Notes: generated from the letters alone by a model not told the origin. Positions 9,326 through 18,983 are shown, counted from the first letter of the stretch. The stretch is 64,000 nucleotides of DNA from Bradyrhizobiaceae bacterium (GCA_003963145.1 RXJJ01000022.1:89211-153210), one strand, 5' to 3'. Made by a program: numbers and translations.

Positions 9326-10689
9326 ATATGATGAATGTCCTGCCGCGCCTCGCGGCCACAGGGATTGCCCTCGTCTGCCTTCAAATCGCACCGGCCTCCG
9401 CCGCGGCAAAAATCCAGCGCGTGGTTTCGCCCGGCGGCATCGAGGCGTGGTTCGTCCAGGACGCGACCGTGCCGCTGATCGCGATGCAATTCGCTTTCAC
9501 CGGCGGCAGCGCTCAGGACCCTGACGGCAAGGCCGGCACCGGCAGCCTTGCCGCCGATACGCTCGACGAAGGAGCAGGCGATCTCGATTCAAAGACCTAT
9601 CACGAACGTCTTGAGCGCCGCGCGATCCAGATGAATTTCTCGGTAAGCCGCGACTATCTGCGCGGTTCGCTGCGTATGCTGAAGGAAAATCGCGACGAAG
9701 CTTTCGATTTGCTGCGCCTTGCCCTGACGTCACCACGCTTCGATGCCGAGCCGCTGGAGCGTGTGCGTGCCCAGACCCTCTCCTTGCTACGCAGGGAATC
9801 CACTTCGCCCGGTTCGATCGCCAGTGACCGTTTCTGGGCTGCCGCTTATGAGGGTCATCCCTACGCTCGCCCGTCGAACGGCACGCTTGAGAGCGTTCCG
9901 AAGATCGAGGCCGCCGACCTCAAGGATTACGTTCGCCGCACTCTGGCGCGGGACAATCTCAAGATCGCCGTGGTGGGCGATGTCGATGCCGAAACCGTCG
10001 GCAAACTGCTCGACAAGACGTTCGGAGGATTGCCCGCCAAGAGCGAACTGACGCCGGTCGCCAATATCGACTTCGCCAAGACGCCGCAGAAATTCGTCGT
10101 GCCGCTCGACGTTCCCCAGACTGCCATCCTGTTTGGCGGCGCGGGTATCGCGCGCAACGATCCGGATTTCATGGCCGCCTATATCGTCAATCATATCATC
10201 GGCGGCGGTTCGCTGTCGTCGCGGCTGTACCATGAAGTCCGGGAGAAACGCGGGCTGGTTTATTCCGTCTCCTCGTCGCTGATATGGATGAACCATTCGT
10301 CGATGTTTTTCGGCAGCACCGCCACCCGTGCCGACAAGGCTGGCGAAACGCTCGACACCATCAACGCCGAATTGAAACGGATCAGCGAGGAAGGCCCGAC
10401 CCAAAAGGAACTGGATGAAGCCAAATCCTATCTCAAGGGGTCGCAGATGCTGGCTCTGGATTCATCCACCAAATTCGCCGGTGCGCTGGTTCAGTATCAG
10501 CTCGACAATCTCGGCATTGATTATCTCGAGCGGCGCAGCGGCATCATCGACGCAGTGACGCTCGACGATGCCAAGCGTGTCGCCAAACGCATCTGGGGCA
10601 ACGGTGTCCTGTCGGTCAGCGTCGGCCGCGCGCCGGTCGCAGATGCTTCGGCCACCCCGTCAGCCACGGCCCCGACAGCCAAAAACTGA
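9322..10689 (+). CDS. M16 family peptidase, non-catalytic R/Y partner subunit
   Basis: A 455-residue M16 protein with a signal peptide (residues ~1-27, ending APASAAA). Where the zinc motif should be it has LAADTLDEGAGD, so no HxxEH is present and it cannot be the zinc-binding half. It keeps the substrate-binding Arg/Tyr motif in SRLYHEVREKRGLVYSVSS near residues 298-316. The start is the GTG at 9322, which overlaps the upstream stop and has GAGGAG 9 bases before it; the frame open from 9250 lies inside the preceding gene. The likely product is the obligate partner of the upstream subunit. Confidence 0.92.
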   Translation: MNMMNVLPRLAATGIALVCLQIAPASAAAKIQRVVSPGGIEAWFVQDATVPLIAMQFAFTGGSAQDPDGKAGTGSLAADTLDEGAGDLDSKTYHERLERRAIQMNFSVSRDYLRGSLRMLKENRDEAFDLLRLALTSPRFDAEPLERVRAQTLSLLRRESTSPGSIASDRFWAAAYEGHPYARPSNGTLESVPKIEAADLKDYVRRTLARDNLKIAVVGDVDAETVGKLLDKTFGGLPAKSELTPVANIDFAKTPQKFVVPLDVPQTAILFGGAGIARNDPDFMAAYIVNHIIGGGSLSSRLYHEVREKRGLVYSVSSSLIWMNHSSMFFGSTATRADKAGETLDTINAELKRISEEGPTQKELDEAKSYLKGSQMLALDSSTKFAGALVQYQLDNLGIDYLERRSGIIDAVTLDDAKRVAKRIWGNGVLSVSVGRAPVADASATPSATAPTAKN

Positions 10690-10724
10690 CACAGGCAAGA
10701 CCCGTTCATGCTATTCGTTCCGGC

Positions 10725-11144
10725 ATGCTTCGGGTCACCCGCGACATTGCCATCGATGAAAACGATATTCACGTCACCTTCGTCCGGGCCTCGGGCCCGG
10801 GCGGGCAGAATGTCAACAAGCTCTCGACGGCGGCACAACTGCGCTTTGACCTGCGCCATGTCGCTCTAGCGCCAGATGTCTCGGAACGGCTGGCCACCCT
10901 GGCCGGCCAGCGCATGACCAAGGACGGCGTGATCGTCATTCACGCCCAGCGGTTCCGCACTCAGGAACGCAATCGGGCCGACGCCATCGACCGGCTGCTG
11001 GAATTGCTGCGCGAAGCCACGGTCAGGCCCAAGCCCCGTCGCGCGACAAGACCGACGTTGGGTTCGAAAACCCGGCGGCTGGAGGGCAAGAAGCGGCGCG
11101 GCGAGATCAAGGCGCGGCGCGGGTCCGCGCGCTATGACGACTAG
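10725..11144 (+). CDS. arfB: Peptidyl-tRNA hydrolase ArfB (ribosome rescue factor, YaeJ family)
   Basis: ArfB enters stalled ribosomes and hydrolyses the peptidyl-tRNA without a stop codon. The catalytic GGQ is at residues 26-28 within SGPGGQNVNK, and the C-terminal ~35 residues are a basic tail (KTRRLEGKKRRGEIKARRG) that in the family sits in the mRNA entry channel. The 139-residue length excludes a full release factor, since no codon-recognition domain is present. It starts 35 bases after the M16 pair. Confidence 0.95.
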   Translation: MLRVTRDIAIDENDIHVTFVRASGPGGQNVNKLSTAAQLRFDLRHVALAPDVSERLATLAGQRMTKDGVIVIHAQRFRTQERNRADAIDRLLELLREATVRPKPRRATRPTLGSKTRRLEGKKRRGEIKARRGSARYDD

Positions 11145-11391
11145 GCCCTCAGGGCCGGAACATGGCGCCGCCGGAGAGCGCAACACTGGCTAACCAGTAT
11201 CAAAATGCAGATTTCAGCAAAAAGACGGGTCCAGAACACGACAGAGGGGTTCAGCATCCGGATATTCCGTGGAAATCGAGGAAATCGTCCAGAAGCCCCG
11301 CATTTTGGTCGTTTGCACCCCATACCCGGTACGAACCGGTCGTAAGATGTTGTCGGTCCGAATCGCCCCGAACTGTCTCACTGGACTACCC

Positions 11392-13200
11392 ATGCCTGTC
11401 CGCCAATTGCCCGAGCAGATCATCAACCGCATCGCCGCAGGTGAAGTGGTCGAGCGGCCCGCGAGCGCGGTGAAGGAATTGGTGGAGAATGCGATCGACG
11501 CGGGCGCAAGCCGCGTCGACATCTTCACCGAAGGCGGTGGACGGCGGCGGATCGTCATCACCGACGATGGTGTCGGCATGACGCGAGACGATCTTGTTCT
11601 GGCGGTGGAGCGTCACGCCACCTCCAAGCTCGACGACGAGGATTTGCTGCGCATCCGAACGCTCGGGTTTCGCGGCGAGGCACTGCCTTCCATCGGGGCC
11701 GTCGCCAGACTGAATATCGCGACCCGTCACGCCGGCGAGCCGCACGCATGGATGCTGAACGTCGATGCCGGCGAAAAATCGGCCATTACGCCCACAGCTC
11801 TCGGCAGCGGCACCCGCATCGAGGTCAGCGACCTGTTTTATGCGACCCCCGCGCGGCTGAAATTCCTCAAGACAGACCGTACCGAGGCTGAAGCCGTTCG
11901 CGAAGTCGTACGGCGCCTGGCGATGGCGCGGCCGGATATCGCGTTCTCGCTGGCTGGCGAAGAACGCGCGCCCGTGACCTGGAACGCGGCGCTTCCTGGC
12001 GCACCGGGCCGGCTGACCCGGCTTGGCGACATTCTGGGAGCCGATTTCCGTGCCGCCGCCATCGAGGCGCGCGCCGAGCGCGATGGTGTCGTCGTGGAGG
12101 GCTTTGCCGCCGCGCCGTCGCTGACGCGCGCCAACGCGCTTGGGCAATATCTATTCGTCAACGGCCGCCCGGTGCGTGACAAGCTGATTCTCGGGGCCGT
12201 CCGCGCCGCTTATGCGGATTACCTGCCGCGCGACCGGCATCCCGTGGTGGCCCTGTTTGTCACGCTGGACAGCACCGAGGTCGATGCCAATGTTCACCCG
12301 GCAAAAACCGAGGTGCGTTTCCGCAATGCGGGACTCGTCCGCGCATTGATCGTGCATGCGCTGAAGGACGCGCTCGCGCGCGAGGGCAAGCGTACGGCGG
12401 CCAATTCGGATGGCGCGGCGATCATGGCTTTCCGCCCCGGCGGCATTACGCAGAGCACCGGCTGGGACTGGCGGCGCTCTCCAAATTTCCCGTCCTCCTT
12501 CGGCGGCGGCGCGGCGCCGGCCTATCCGGCTTTCAACGAAGCCGCACAGGCGGCGTTCGACACCGGAGCGCCTTCGGCCGATGTGCGTTTCGAACAGCAG
12601 CCAGCTGTTGATCTGATGGATCGTCCGCTTGGAGCGGCGCGAACCCAGATTCACGAGACCTACATCGTCTCGCAGACCCGGGACGGGCTGATCGTGGTGG
12701 ACCAGCACGCCGCGCATGAGCGGATCGTTTACGAGCGGTTGAAGGCCTCGCTCGCGCAAAACGGCGTGCAAAGGCAAATCCTGTTGATCCCGGACATTGT
12801 CGAAATGGACGAGGCGACGGTGGAGGGTCTCCTGGCACGGGCCGATGAACTTGAAAAATTCGGCCTTGCGATCGAATCCTTCGGCCCCGGCGCGGTTGCC
12901 GTTCGGGAAACGCCCTCCCTGCTCGGCAAGACCAATGCCGCCGCGCTGCTGCGCGATCTCGCAGAGCACATGGCCGAATGGGACGAGGCATTGCCGCTCG
13001 AACGGCGCCTGATGCATGTCGCAGCCACCATGGCGTGTCATGGTTCGGTCCGTGCGGGACGAATTCTGAAGGGCGAGGAAATGAACGCGCTGTTGCGCGA
13101 GATGGAAGAAACGCCCAATTCCGGCCAATGCAATCACGGTCGGCCGACCTATGTCGAACTGAAACTGTCGGATATCGAAAAGCTGTTCGGACGGCGTTAG
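11392..13200 (+). CDS. mutL: DNA mismatch repair protein MutL with endonuclease motif
   Basis: A 602-residue MutL. The N-terminal GHKL ATPase shows ELVENAIDAGA, DDGVGM and GFRGEALPSIG; the transducer domain follows (VNGRPVRD, VDVNVHPAKTEVRF-like segment around residue 300). The C-terminal domain keeps the nuclease motif DQHAAHERIVYE (~437-448), ACHGSVRAG (~546) and GQCNHGRPT (~577), so it belongs to the nicking MutL class rather than the E. coli type. I chose the ATG at 11392 because MPVRQLPEQIINRIAAGEVV is the family N-terminus; the frame open from 11269 adds unrelated residues. No mutS is in the window. Confidence 0.95.
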   Translation: MPVRQLPEQIINRIAAGEVVERPASAVKELVENAIDAGASRVDIFTEGGGRRRIVITDDGVGMTRDDLVLAVERHATSKLDDEDLLRIRTLGFRGEALPSIGAVARLNIATRHAGEPHAWMLNVDAGEKSAITPTALGSGTRIEVSDLFYATPARLKFLKTDRTEAEAVREVVRRLAMARPDIAFSLAGEERAPVTWNAALPGAPGRLTRLGDILGADFRAAAIEARAERDGVVVEGFAAAPSLTRANALGQYLFVNGRPVRDKLILGAVRAAYADYLPRDRHPVVALFVTLDSTEVDANVHPAKTEVRFRNAGLVRALIVHALKDALAREGKRTAANSDGAAIMAFRPGGITQSTGWDWRRSPNFPSSFGGGAAPAYPAFNEAAQAAFDTGAPSADVRFEQQPAVDLMDRPLGAARTQIHETYIVSQTRDGLIVVDQHAAHERIVYERLKASLAQNGVQRQILLIPDIVEMDEATVEGLLARADELEKFGLAIESFGPGAVAVRETPSLLGKTNAAALLRDLAEHMAEWDEALPLERRLMHVAATMACHGSVRAGRILKGEEMNALLREMEETPNSGQCNHGRPTYVELKLSDIEKLFGRR

Positions 13201-13204
13201 CGGC

Positions 13205-13765
13205 TCAACCGGCGCAGACGCGCAGGATTACGAACTCCGTGTCGTCATAGGCGCGCCGCTCAAGCTCGTCATAACCTCCGGGCGCGACAAAGCCTGCGGC
13301 CTTCGCTTCCTCGACAATGACCAGCGCATTGTCCGTCAGCCATTTGCCCTCACGCAGTGACGCAAGTGCCTTTTCCGCAAGTCCCTTGTCGTAAGGCGGG
13401 TCGAGAAACACCAGCGAGAACGGCTCCATCGGATAGGCCGGACCGAGATTCGTGGCATCGCGCCGATAGACTTTCGTCACGCCGCCGAGACCGAGCGCCT
13501 CGACATTGTTGCGAAGCAGCGCGCGCGCTTCCGCGCCATTGTCCACGAACAGCGCGAAGGTCGCTCCGCGCGAGACCGACTCGATCCCAAGCGCGCCGGT
13601 CCCGGCAAACAGATCGAGCACCCGCGCGTCCAGTACCGGATTTTCGTAGGCGTGCATCAGAATGTTGAACAGCGACTCGCGCAGCCGGTCCTGGGTCGGC
13701 CTGATCCCGTCCGATGACGGGGACGCAAGATTGCGTCCCCTCAGCCGTCCACCCACGACACGCAT
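13205..13765 (-). CDS. rsmD: 16S rRNA (guanine966-N2)-methyltransferase
   Basis: RsmD methylates G966 of 16S rRNA using S-adenosylmethionine. The 186-residue protein has the family N-terminus MRVVGGRLRGRNL, RPTQDRLRES (~22-31), the SAM-binding DLFAGTGALGIESVSRG (~51-67) and the catalytic DPPY (122-125). It lies 6 bases after the pseudouridine synthase stop on the same strand, so the two RNA-modifying enzymes are probably cotranscribed. It converges with mutL with only 4 bases between the stops. Confidence 0.94.
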   Translation of the reverse strand: MRVVGGRLRGRNLASPSSDGIRPTQDRLRESLFNILMHAYENPVLDARVLDLFAGTGALGIESVSRGATFALFVDNGAEARALLRNNVEALGLGGVTKVYRRDATNLGPAYPMEPFSLVFLDPPYDKGLAEKALASLREGKWLTDNALVIVEEAKAAGFVAPGGYDELERRAYDDTEFVILRVCAG

Positions 13766-13771
13766 CGAAAA

Positions 13772-15787
13772 TCACAGATCCCGTGGCTTCAGATCGCGCT
13801 TGCCGTGATAGCCCCGCTTCGGACGGCGCGGCGCGCCGTATCCGTTGGACTCGTCCTCGTTCTGCGAGCGCTTCTCTGCGCTGCCGGAACGCGTGACCAG
13901 CACGCGGCGGCCCTTGCTGTCGGCAATCAGCGCATTCTTGCCGGTAGCCTTGGGCCGGCCCTTTGCTCGCGGAGCGTCGTCGTCGGGCGAGGCATCGCGC
14001 TCCGGCTTATCGAACTGCGCGCCCGACAGCGCGACAATCTTGTCGCCGAGCTGATCGCGAAGCACCCGGCCCTTGATTTCCTCGACCTGCCCCTCTGCGA
14101 TCTCGCCGAGCTGGAAGGGACCGTACGACACACGAATCAGCCGATTCACTTCGAGGCCGAGATGCGCCATCACGTTGCGGACTTCACGGTTCTTGCCTTC
14201 GCGAATCGCGAACACGATCCAGACATTGCTGCCCTGATCACGCTCCAGCGTCGCATCGATGGGACCGTATTTGACGCCATCGACCTCGACGCCGCTTTTC
14301 AACTGATCGAGCTGCGCCTGCGTCACATCGCCGTGGGCACGCACACGATAGCGGCGAAGCCAGCCTGTATCGGGATGTTCAAGCGCCCGCGACAGGCCGC
14401 CGTCGTTGGTCAGCAGCAGAAGGCCCTCGGTGTTGAAATCGAGCCGCCCGATGCTGATCAGGCGCGGCAAACCTTCAGGCAGATTGTCGAATACGGTCGG
14501 ACGTCCCTCCGGATCGTCATGCGTCGTCATCAGGCCGCGCGGCTTGTGGTACAAAAACAGCCGAGTCCGCTCGCGCTCCGGCAGTGGCTTGCCGTCGATG
14601 GTGACGACATCGCGCGGAGTGACGTCGAGCGCCGGCGAATTGATGACGCGACCGTTGACCGCGACGCGGCCCTGCACAATCCACTCCTCGGCATCGCGGC
14701 GCGAACACAATCCCGCGCGCGCGACGATCTTGGCGATACGCTCGCCGGTCTTGGTCTTCGCGGCCGCAGCCTCGCGCGGCACGCGCTTGTCAAAATCGGG
14801 TTTGCGCTCGCGATAATCTCCGCGTCCGCCAAACGCAGGCCGCTTGGCGAACACCTTGCTGTCGTCCTCATTGTCGCGGCGTGGCCGATCTTCACGCGAG
14901 CGCCTCTCGCTGCGCGCTTGCTCGTGCCAGTCTCCGCCGCCACGGCGCTCGCCGCGCGGCGCGCGGTCCTCACGCGGCTTGTCGAAGCGCGGCCGCGAGA
15001 AACGCTGCCGCTCCTCCGAGCTGCGCTCGGCCGGCGCGCGTTTTTGCCAGGGTTTTTCTTGCCGAGGCTTTTCCGGACTCCGGCCCGGTCCGTCGAACTC
15101 GCGGCGCGGTGCGCGAGGGCGGCGCTCGTCGCGGTCCCGAGGCGGACGGTCATCGCGATTGAAGCGCGGGCGCGGCGCGTCATCGCGTTCGCCACGCGCC
15201 CTGTATGGCCGCTTCTCGCCGAATTTTCCGCCACCGGATTTCCGATCCTCGAAACGCCCCGCACCCGCGTTGCGGCTCGAACGAAATTCGCTGCGCTCGC
15301 CGCGCGGCGCTCGGTCCTCCTGCGCACGCGACTTAAAAGGGCGGTCTCCACCCCGATCCTCCCGGGGCCTGAACGAGCGGCCTTCCGTGCGATCCTCGCG
15401 CGGCCTGAACGTGCGCCCCTCGCTTCGCTCGGCGCGCACCCCGAACTCCTTGCGCGGGCCGCGTGAGGGCCTCTCGTCACGCTGCGGGCGCTCGTCTCGA
15501 TTGAAGCGCGGACGGGGACTATCGCCCCGCTCGGCGCGAGGCTTGTAGGATCGTTTCTCGCCGAAATTCCCGTCACCGGATTTTCGGTCGCCGAACTTTT
15601 TATCACCGAACTTGCGCTCGCCGCGCGCCGCGGCGGGACGCGAGGGCCGATCATCGCGCGACGACCTTCGGCCATCAGAAGAGCCGCTGCGGGGACCGCT
15701 CGAGCGCCCTTTGCCCCCGCCTTTATAACCCTCGCCAGAGCCGCGGCGCGGCGGACGGCCGTTGTTTTTATCGTTATTGCGGGGCAT
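13772..15787 (-). CDS. RluB/RsuA-family rRNA pseudouridine synthase with a ~340-residue Arg/Gly-rich N-terminal extension
   Basis: A 671-residue protein. Residues ~345-390 are an S4 RNA-binding domain (GERIAKIVARAGLCSRRDAE); the synthase follows with LFLYHKPRGLMTTHDD and the catalytic Asp in GRLDFNTEGLLLLT (~447). These fit RluB-type enzymes that modify 23S rRNA. The first ~343 residues are low complexity: repeated KFGDKKFGDRKSG, FRPREDR and APRGER-like units, strongly basic and presumably disordered. Another Arg/Ser-rich stretch follows the catalytic domain. I started at the ATG at 15787 (MPRNNDKN) and not the upstream in-frame start at 15856, which would overlap tadA. The repetitive GC-rich DNA produces a long open antisense frame that I do not regard as a gene. 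Confidence 0.93.
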   Translation of the reverse strand: MPRNNDKNNGRPPRRGSGEGYKGGGKGRSSGPRSGSSDGRRSSRDDRPSRPAAARGERKFGDKKFGDRKSGDGNFGEKRSYKPRAERGDSPRPRFNRDERPQRDERPSRGPRKEFGVRAERSEGRTFRPREDRTEGRSFRPREDRGGDRPFKSRAQEDRAPRGERSEFRSSRNAGAGRFEDRKSGGGKFGEKRPYRARGERDDAPRPRFNRDDRPPRDRDERRPRAPRREFDGPGRSPEKPRQEKPWQKRAPAERSSEERQRFSRPRFDKPREDRAPRGERRGGGDWHEQARSERRSREDRPRRDNEDDSKVFAKRPAFGGRGDYRERKPDFDKRVPREAAAAKTKTGERIAKIVARAGLCSRRDAEEWIVQGRVAVNGRVINSPALDVTPRDVVTIDGKPLPERERTRLFLYHKPRGLMTTHDDPEGRPTVFDNLPEGLPRLISIGRLDFNTEGLLLLTNDGGLSRALEHPDTGWLRRYRVRAHGDVTQAQLDQLKSGVEVDGVKYGPIDATLERDQGSNVWIVFAIREGKNREVRNVMAHLGLEVNRLIRVSYGPFQLGEIAEGQVEEIKGRVLRDQLGDKIVALSGAQFDKPERDASPDDDAPRAKGRPKATGKNALIADSKGRRVLVTRSGSAEKRSQNEDESNGYGAPRRPKRGYHGKRDLKPRDL

Positions 15788-15846
15788 GGATGGTCTCACT
15801 TTCGGGAAAGAGCGCCTGATAACAGAATTTGGCGCGGGACACGAGC

Positions 15847-16293
15847 ATGACGGCACGATCTTTCATGGATTTGGCGCTGAAACAGGCCGAAATCGCGGGC
15901 AATGCCGCCGAAGTGCCGATCGGCTGCGTGATCGTGCGTGACGGCGCGGTCATCGCACAGGCCGGAAACCGCACCCTGCAGGACCGCGATCCGACCGCCC
16001 ATGCCGAGATTCTGGCGATCCGTCAGGCTGCACGGGCTGTCGGCAGCGAGCGGCTGACCGACTGCGATCTCTACGCGACGCTGGAACCCTGCACCATGTG
16101 CGCGGGTGCGATTTCCTTTGCGCGCATCCGGCGGCTTTACTATGGCGCCGCAGACCCAAAAGGCGGCGCGGTGGACAGCGGCGTTCGCTTTTTTGCCTCT
16201 CCGACCTGTCACCATGCGCCGGAAATTTATCCCTCGGTCGGGGAAAGCGAGGCGGCGGCGATGCTGAAGGACTTCTTCAAGACGCGCCGCTGA
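15847..16293 (+). CDS. tadA: tRNA(adenine34) deaminase
   Basis: TadA converts A34 to inosine in tRNA-Arg(ACG). The 148-residue protein carries the cytidine-deaminase zinc site: HAE (52-54) and PCTMC (81-85). The ATG at 15847 gives MTARSFMDLAL; an in-frame TTG at 15829 is possible but adds only six residues. The gene is divergent from the pseudouridine synthase with about 60 bases between starts, so the promoters must be packed there. It converges on the GNAT gene with only three bases between the ends. Confidence 0.94.
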   Translation: MTARSFMDLALKQAEIAGNAAEVPIGCVIVRDGAVIAQAGNRTLQDRDPTAHAEILAIRQAARAVGSERLTDCDLYATLEPCTMCAGAISFARIRRLYYGAADPKGGAVDSGVRFFASPTCHHAPEIYPSVGESEAAAMLKDFFKTRR

Positions 16294-16296
16294 TGC

Positions 16297-16743
16297 TCAC
16301 AGTTTTATTGTCATGGCCTCGTGCGAGTGTGCAAATCCGAGCCGCTGGTAGAAGCGGTGCGCGGCAACGCGGCGCTTATCGGTCTTGAGCTGCATCGAGC
16401 GGCAGCCCCGGCGGCGGGCGATCTCCATCGCCGCCTGCATCATCTTCTCACCGATGCGCTGACCCCGCAGCGTGCTGTCCACGCGCACGCTTTCCACCTG
16501 CGCCAGCCACGCGCCCTGATAGGCAATACCTGGAATGAAAGTCAGTTGCAGGCTGCCGACGATCTCTCCTGCTTCTTCCCAGACGTAGAGAAAATTATCG
16601 GGATCCGCCGCAATCTCGTCGAAGGCCTTGAGGTAGGGCTCAAGCCCCACCGACAAATCTTCACGCGTGCGCGCCAGGTCGTCATCGACCAGCATATCGA
16701 GGATGCGGCCGACCTCGTCGCGTCTCGCCTCACGCAGTGCCAT
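16297..16743 (-). CDS. GNAT family N-acetyltransferase
   Basis: A 148-residue single-domain acetyltransferase. The acetyl-CoA loop is RGQRIGEKMMQAAMEIA around residues 92-108, followed by the conserved AHRFYQRLGF near the C-terminus. The substrate cannot be told from sequence. Its ATG (16743) overlaps the hydrolase stop by one base (TGATG); a GTG three bases earlier is also possible. It is the third gene of the purD-hydrolase-GNAT unit, so it could act with the hydrolase, but this is only positional. Confidence 0.88.
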   Translation of the reverse strand: MALREARRDEVGRILDMLVDDDLARTREDLSVGLEPYLKAFDEIAADPDNFLYVWEEAGEIVGSLQLTFIPGIAYQGAWLAQVESVRVDSTLRGQRIGEKMMQAAMEIARRRGCRSMQLKTDKRRVAAHRFYQRLGFAHSHEAMTIKL

Positions 16744-17651
16744 CACACACCTTCGGAAAAGAAATCAAACAGCGCCGCTGCTGTTGCGTCCGGATCTTCC
16801 TCTGTGAGGAAATGTCCGGAATTCATTGCGCCGCCGCGCACATTGCTCGCCCAACTCTTCCACGTATCGAGCGGCGTCGCGGCGGATTGCGCAATCCCCG
16901 CCGCGCCCCACAGCGCCAACATCGGCACGGTGATCCTGTTGCCAGCGTCACGGTCCGCCTTGTCGTGCTCGTAATCGGCATAGGCGCCGGCGCGGTAATC
17001 CTCGCACATCGCATGGATACGCGCAGGATCGTTGAATGCGGCGATATAATGAGCCAGCGCGCGCTGATCGAACGGGTCGAGCGTTTTCGATCGAGTCCAG
17101 CTCGTCAGCTTGTTTTTGAGATAGAATGTCGGGTTCTGACCGAGCAAAGTTTCGGGCAATGGCTCGGGCTGCGCCAAAAGTGTCCAGTGATAGATTTTCA
17201 AGCCATAGAGCCGGTCCATCCGCGCCCAGTATTCGTAGGTCGGCAGAATATCCAGCGTGGCGAGGCGCGACAGTCGGCCCGGATGATCGAGCGCGAGCCG
17301 ATACGCCACACGGCCGCCGCGATCGTGTCCCGCCAGCGCGAAGCGGACATGACCGAGCTTTTCCATCGCCTCGATGATGGTCTTCGCCATCGCCCGCTTG
17401 GTATAGGGCGTATGAACGTCATCGCTTTTTGGAATATCCGACCAGCCGTAGCCGGGCAGATCGGCGATCACGAGCGTGAATTTCTGGGCCAGCTTGGGCG
17501 CCACGCGGTGCCACATCACATTCGTTTGTGTGAAACCGTGCAGCAACAGCAGCGGCGGACCCTTGCCGCCGACCCGCGCGAAAATCCGCCCGTTCGATGT
17601 GCCGATCCATTCGGACGCAAAACCGGGAAACAGATCGGCAAGATCGGTCAT
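16743..17651 (-). CDS. Alpha/beta hydrolase, probable fluoroacetate (haloacetate) dehalogenase
   Basis: A 302-residue alpha/beta hydrolase that aligns without gaps to the Rhodopseudomonas palustris defluorinase RPA1163 as I remember it. The nucleophile Asp110 lies in AGHDRGGRV with the carboxylate-binding Arg111 and Arg114; the acid is Asp134 and the base His280 (NSGHF). The residues reported to form the fluoride pocket, His155, Trp156 and Tyr219, and also Lys152 and Trp185, are all at the same numbers. One visible change is Thr at 41 where the HGFPQ loop has Pro. The start at 17651 is supported by AAGGAAGGAAAA upstream. It begins 2 bases after the purD stop, an odd pairing with purine synthesis. 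Confidence 0.85.
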   Translation of the reverse strand: MTDLADLFPGFASEWIGTSNGRIFARVGGKGPPLLLLHGFTQTNVMWHRVAPKLAQKFTLVIADLPGYGWSDIPKSDDVHTPYTKRAMAKTIIEAMEKLGHVRFALAGHDRGGRVAYRLALDHPGRLSRLATLDILPTYEYWARMDRLYGLKIYHWTLLAQPEPLPETLLGQNPTFYLKNKLTSWTRSKTLDPFDQRALAHYIAAFNDPARIHAMCEDYRAGAYADYEHDKADRDAGNRITVPMLALWGAAGIAQSAATPLDTWKSWASNVRGGAMNSGHFLTEEDPDATAAALFDFFSEGV

Positions 17652-17653
17652 TT

Positions 17654-18925
17654 TTATTTTCCTTCCTTTTCCCTTGCCACCGCCTGCCAGCCGATGTCCC
17701 GCCGGCAAAAGCCTTCCGGCCAGTCGATCCTGTCAACCGCTGCGTAGGCGCGGCGCTGCGCCTCGCTGACGCTTTTGCCGAGTGCTGAGACGTTCAACAC
17801 GCGCCCGCCATTGGCGACGATATGACCGTTTTCGGATTTCGTTCCGGCATGGAAAATCTGCACGCCTTCGACCTGCGCCGCCTCGCCGAGACCTTCGATG
17901 CGCGTGCCCTTCCTGTAATCGCCGGGATACCCCTTCGCCGCCATCACAACCGTCAGCGCAGGATCGGGAAACCAGCGCAGATCGAAATGTTTCAACTCGC
18001 CATCGACAGACGCAAGCAGTGCGGGCACGAGATCGGACATCAGCCGCAACATCAGGACCTGCGTTTCCGGGTCGCCGAAGCGGACATTGTATTCGATCAG
18101 CTTCGGGCCATCACTGGTAATCATCAGTCCCGCGAACAGCACGCCCCTGTAAGGCGCGCCTTTGGCCTTCATCGCACGCAGCGTCGGCAGGATGATCTCG
18201 TTCATCGTCCGCTCGCGCACCACATCCGTAAAAACTGGCGCGGGCGAATAGGCGCCCATGCCGCCAGTGTTCGGCCCCTTGTCGCCGTCATAGGCGCGTT
18301 TGTGATCCTGCGCTGCGACCAGCGGCAAGGCATTATCGCCATCGCACAAAACGAAGAACGAGGCTTCCTCGCCCTCCATGAACTCCTCAATGACGGCTTC
18401 AGCGCCCGGCGCGCTGAACAGCGCATTGATCGCGACGTCCGCTTCCGGGATTGTCATCGCGACGACGACGCCTTTGCCTGCCGCAAGCCCATCGGCCTTC
18501 ACCACAATGGGCGCACCCTGCTCGCGAACATAGGCCTTCGCCGCCTCGGCATCACGGAAGCGGTCGTAGGCGGCGGTCGGAATGTTGTTCGCCCTGCACA
18601 GGTCCTTGGTGAAACCCTTCGAGCTTTCAAGCTGGGAGGCAAGCCTGCTCGGTCCGAAAGCTTTAATTCCCGCAGCGATCAGGTCATCTACAATTCCCGT
18701 CGCCAGCGGCGCTTCCGGCCCAACCACAACAAGGTCGACGTTGTTGTTTTTGCAGAATGCAATCACGGCGGCATGATCGGCGACATCGAGCGCGACGCAT
18801 TCCGCGTCCTGAGCGATGCCGGCATTGCCCGGCGCGCACCACAATTTCGTCACCAGTGGCGAGGCGGCGATCTTCCAGGCCAGCGCGTGCTCGCGGCCGC
18901 CGGAACCGATCAGAAGGATATTCAT
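17654..18925 (-). CDS. purD: Phosphoribosylamine-glycine ligase (GAR synthetase)
   Basis: PurD makes glycinamide ribonucleotide, the second step of purine synthesis. The 423-residue protein starts [20 protein letters not shown], a diagnostic N-terminus, and has the ATP-grasp body including [14 protein letters not shown] (~142-155), MGAYSPAP and the C-terminal [12 protein letters not shown]. It heads the purD-hydrolase-GNAT unit and is divergent from xseA, with 58 bases between the starts. Confidence 0.96.
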   Translation of the reverse strand: MNILLIGSGGREHALAWKIAASPLVTKLWCAPGNAGIAQDAECVALDVADHAAVIAFCKNNNVDLVVVGPEAPLATGIVDDLIAAGIKAFGPSRLASQLESSKGFTKDLCRANNIPTAAYDRFRDAEAAKAYVREQGAPIVVKADGLAAGKGVVVAMTIPEADVAINALFSAPGAEAVIEEFMEGEEASFFVLCDGDNALPLVAAQDHKRAYDGDKGPNTGGMGAYSPAPVFTDVVRERTMNEIILPTLRAMKAKGAPYRGVLFAGLMITSDGPKLIEYNVRFGDPETQVLMLRLMSDLVPALLASVDGELKHFDLRWFPDPALTVVMAAKGYPGDYRKGTRIEGLGEAAQVEGVQIFHAGTKSENGHIVANGGRVLNVSALGKSVSEAQRRAYAAVDRIDWPEGFCRRDIGWQAVAREKEGK

Positions 18926-18983
18926 GTGATGAAGGTCGAACCGCAGTTTATGTGATGATAGAAGGGTTTATCATGGCACTTAT

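Noticed and set aside
11145..11391. Small hairpin GGCCC/GGGCC just after arfB as a terminator
   Set aside because: The stem is only 5 bp with no T-run; not strong enough to call.
12151..13137. A 328-residue frame opposite mutL
   Set aside because: Antisense to conserved MutL motifs and lacking its own ribosome site.
13805..15466. A 553-residue open frame on the + strand opposite the pseudouridine synthase
   Set aside because: It is antisense to a strongly supported gene, has no domain, and is explained by repetitive GC-rich codons (CGC, GAC, GGC) that keep the opposite strand stop-free.
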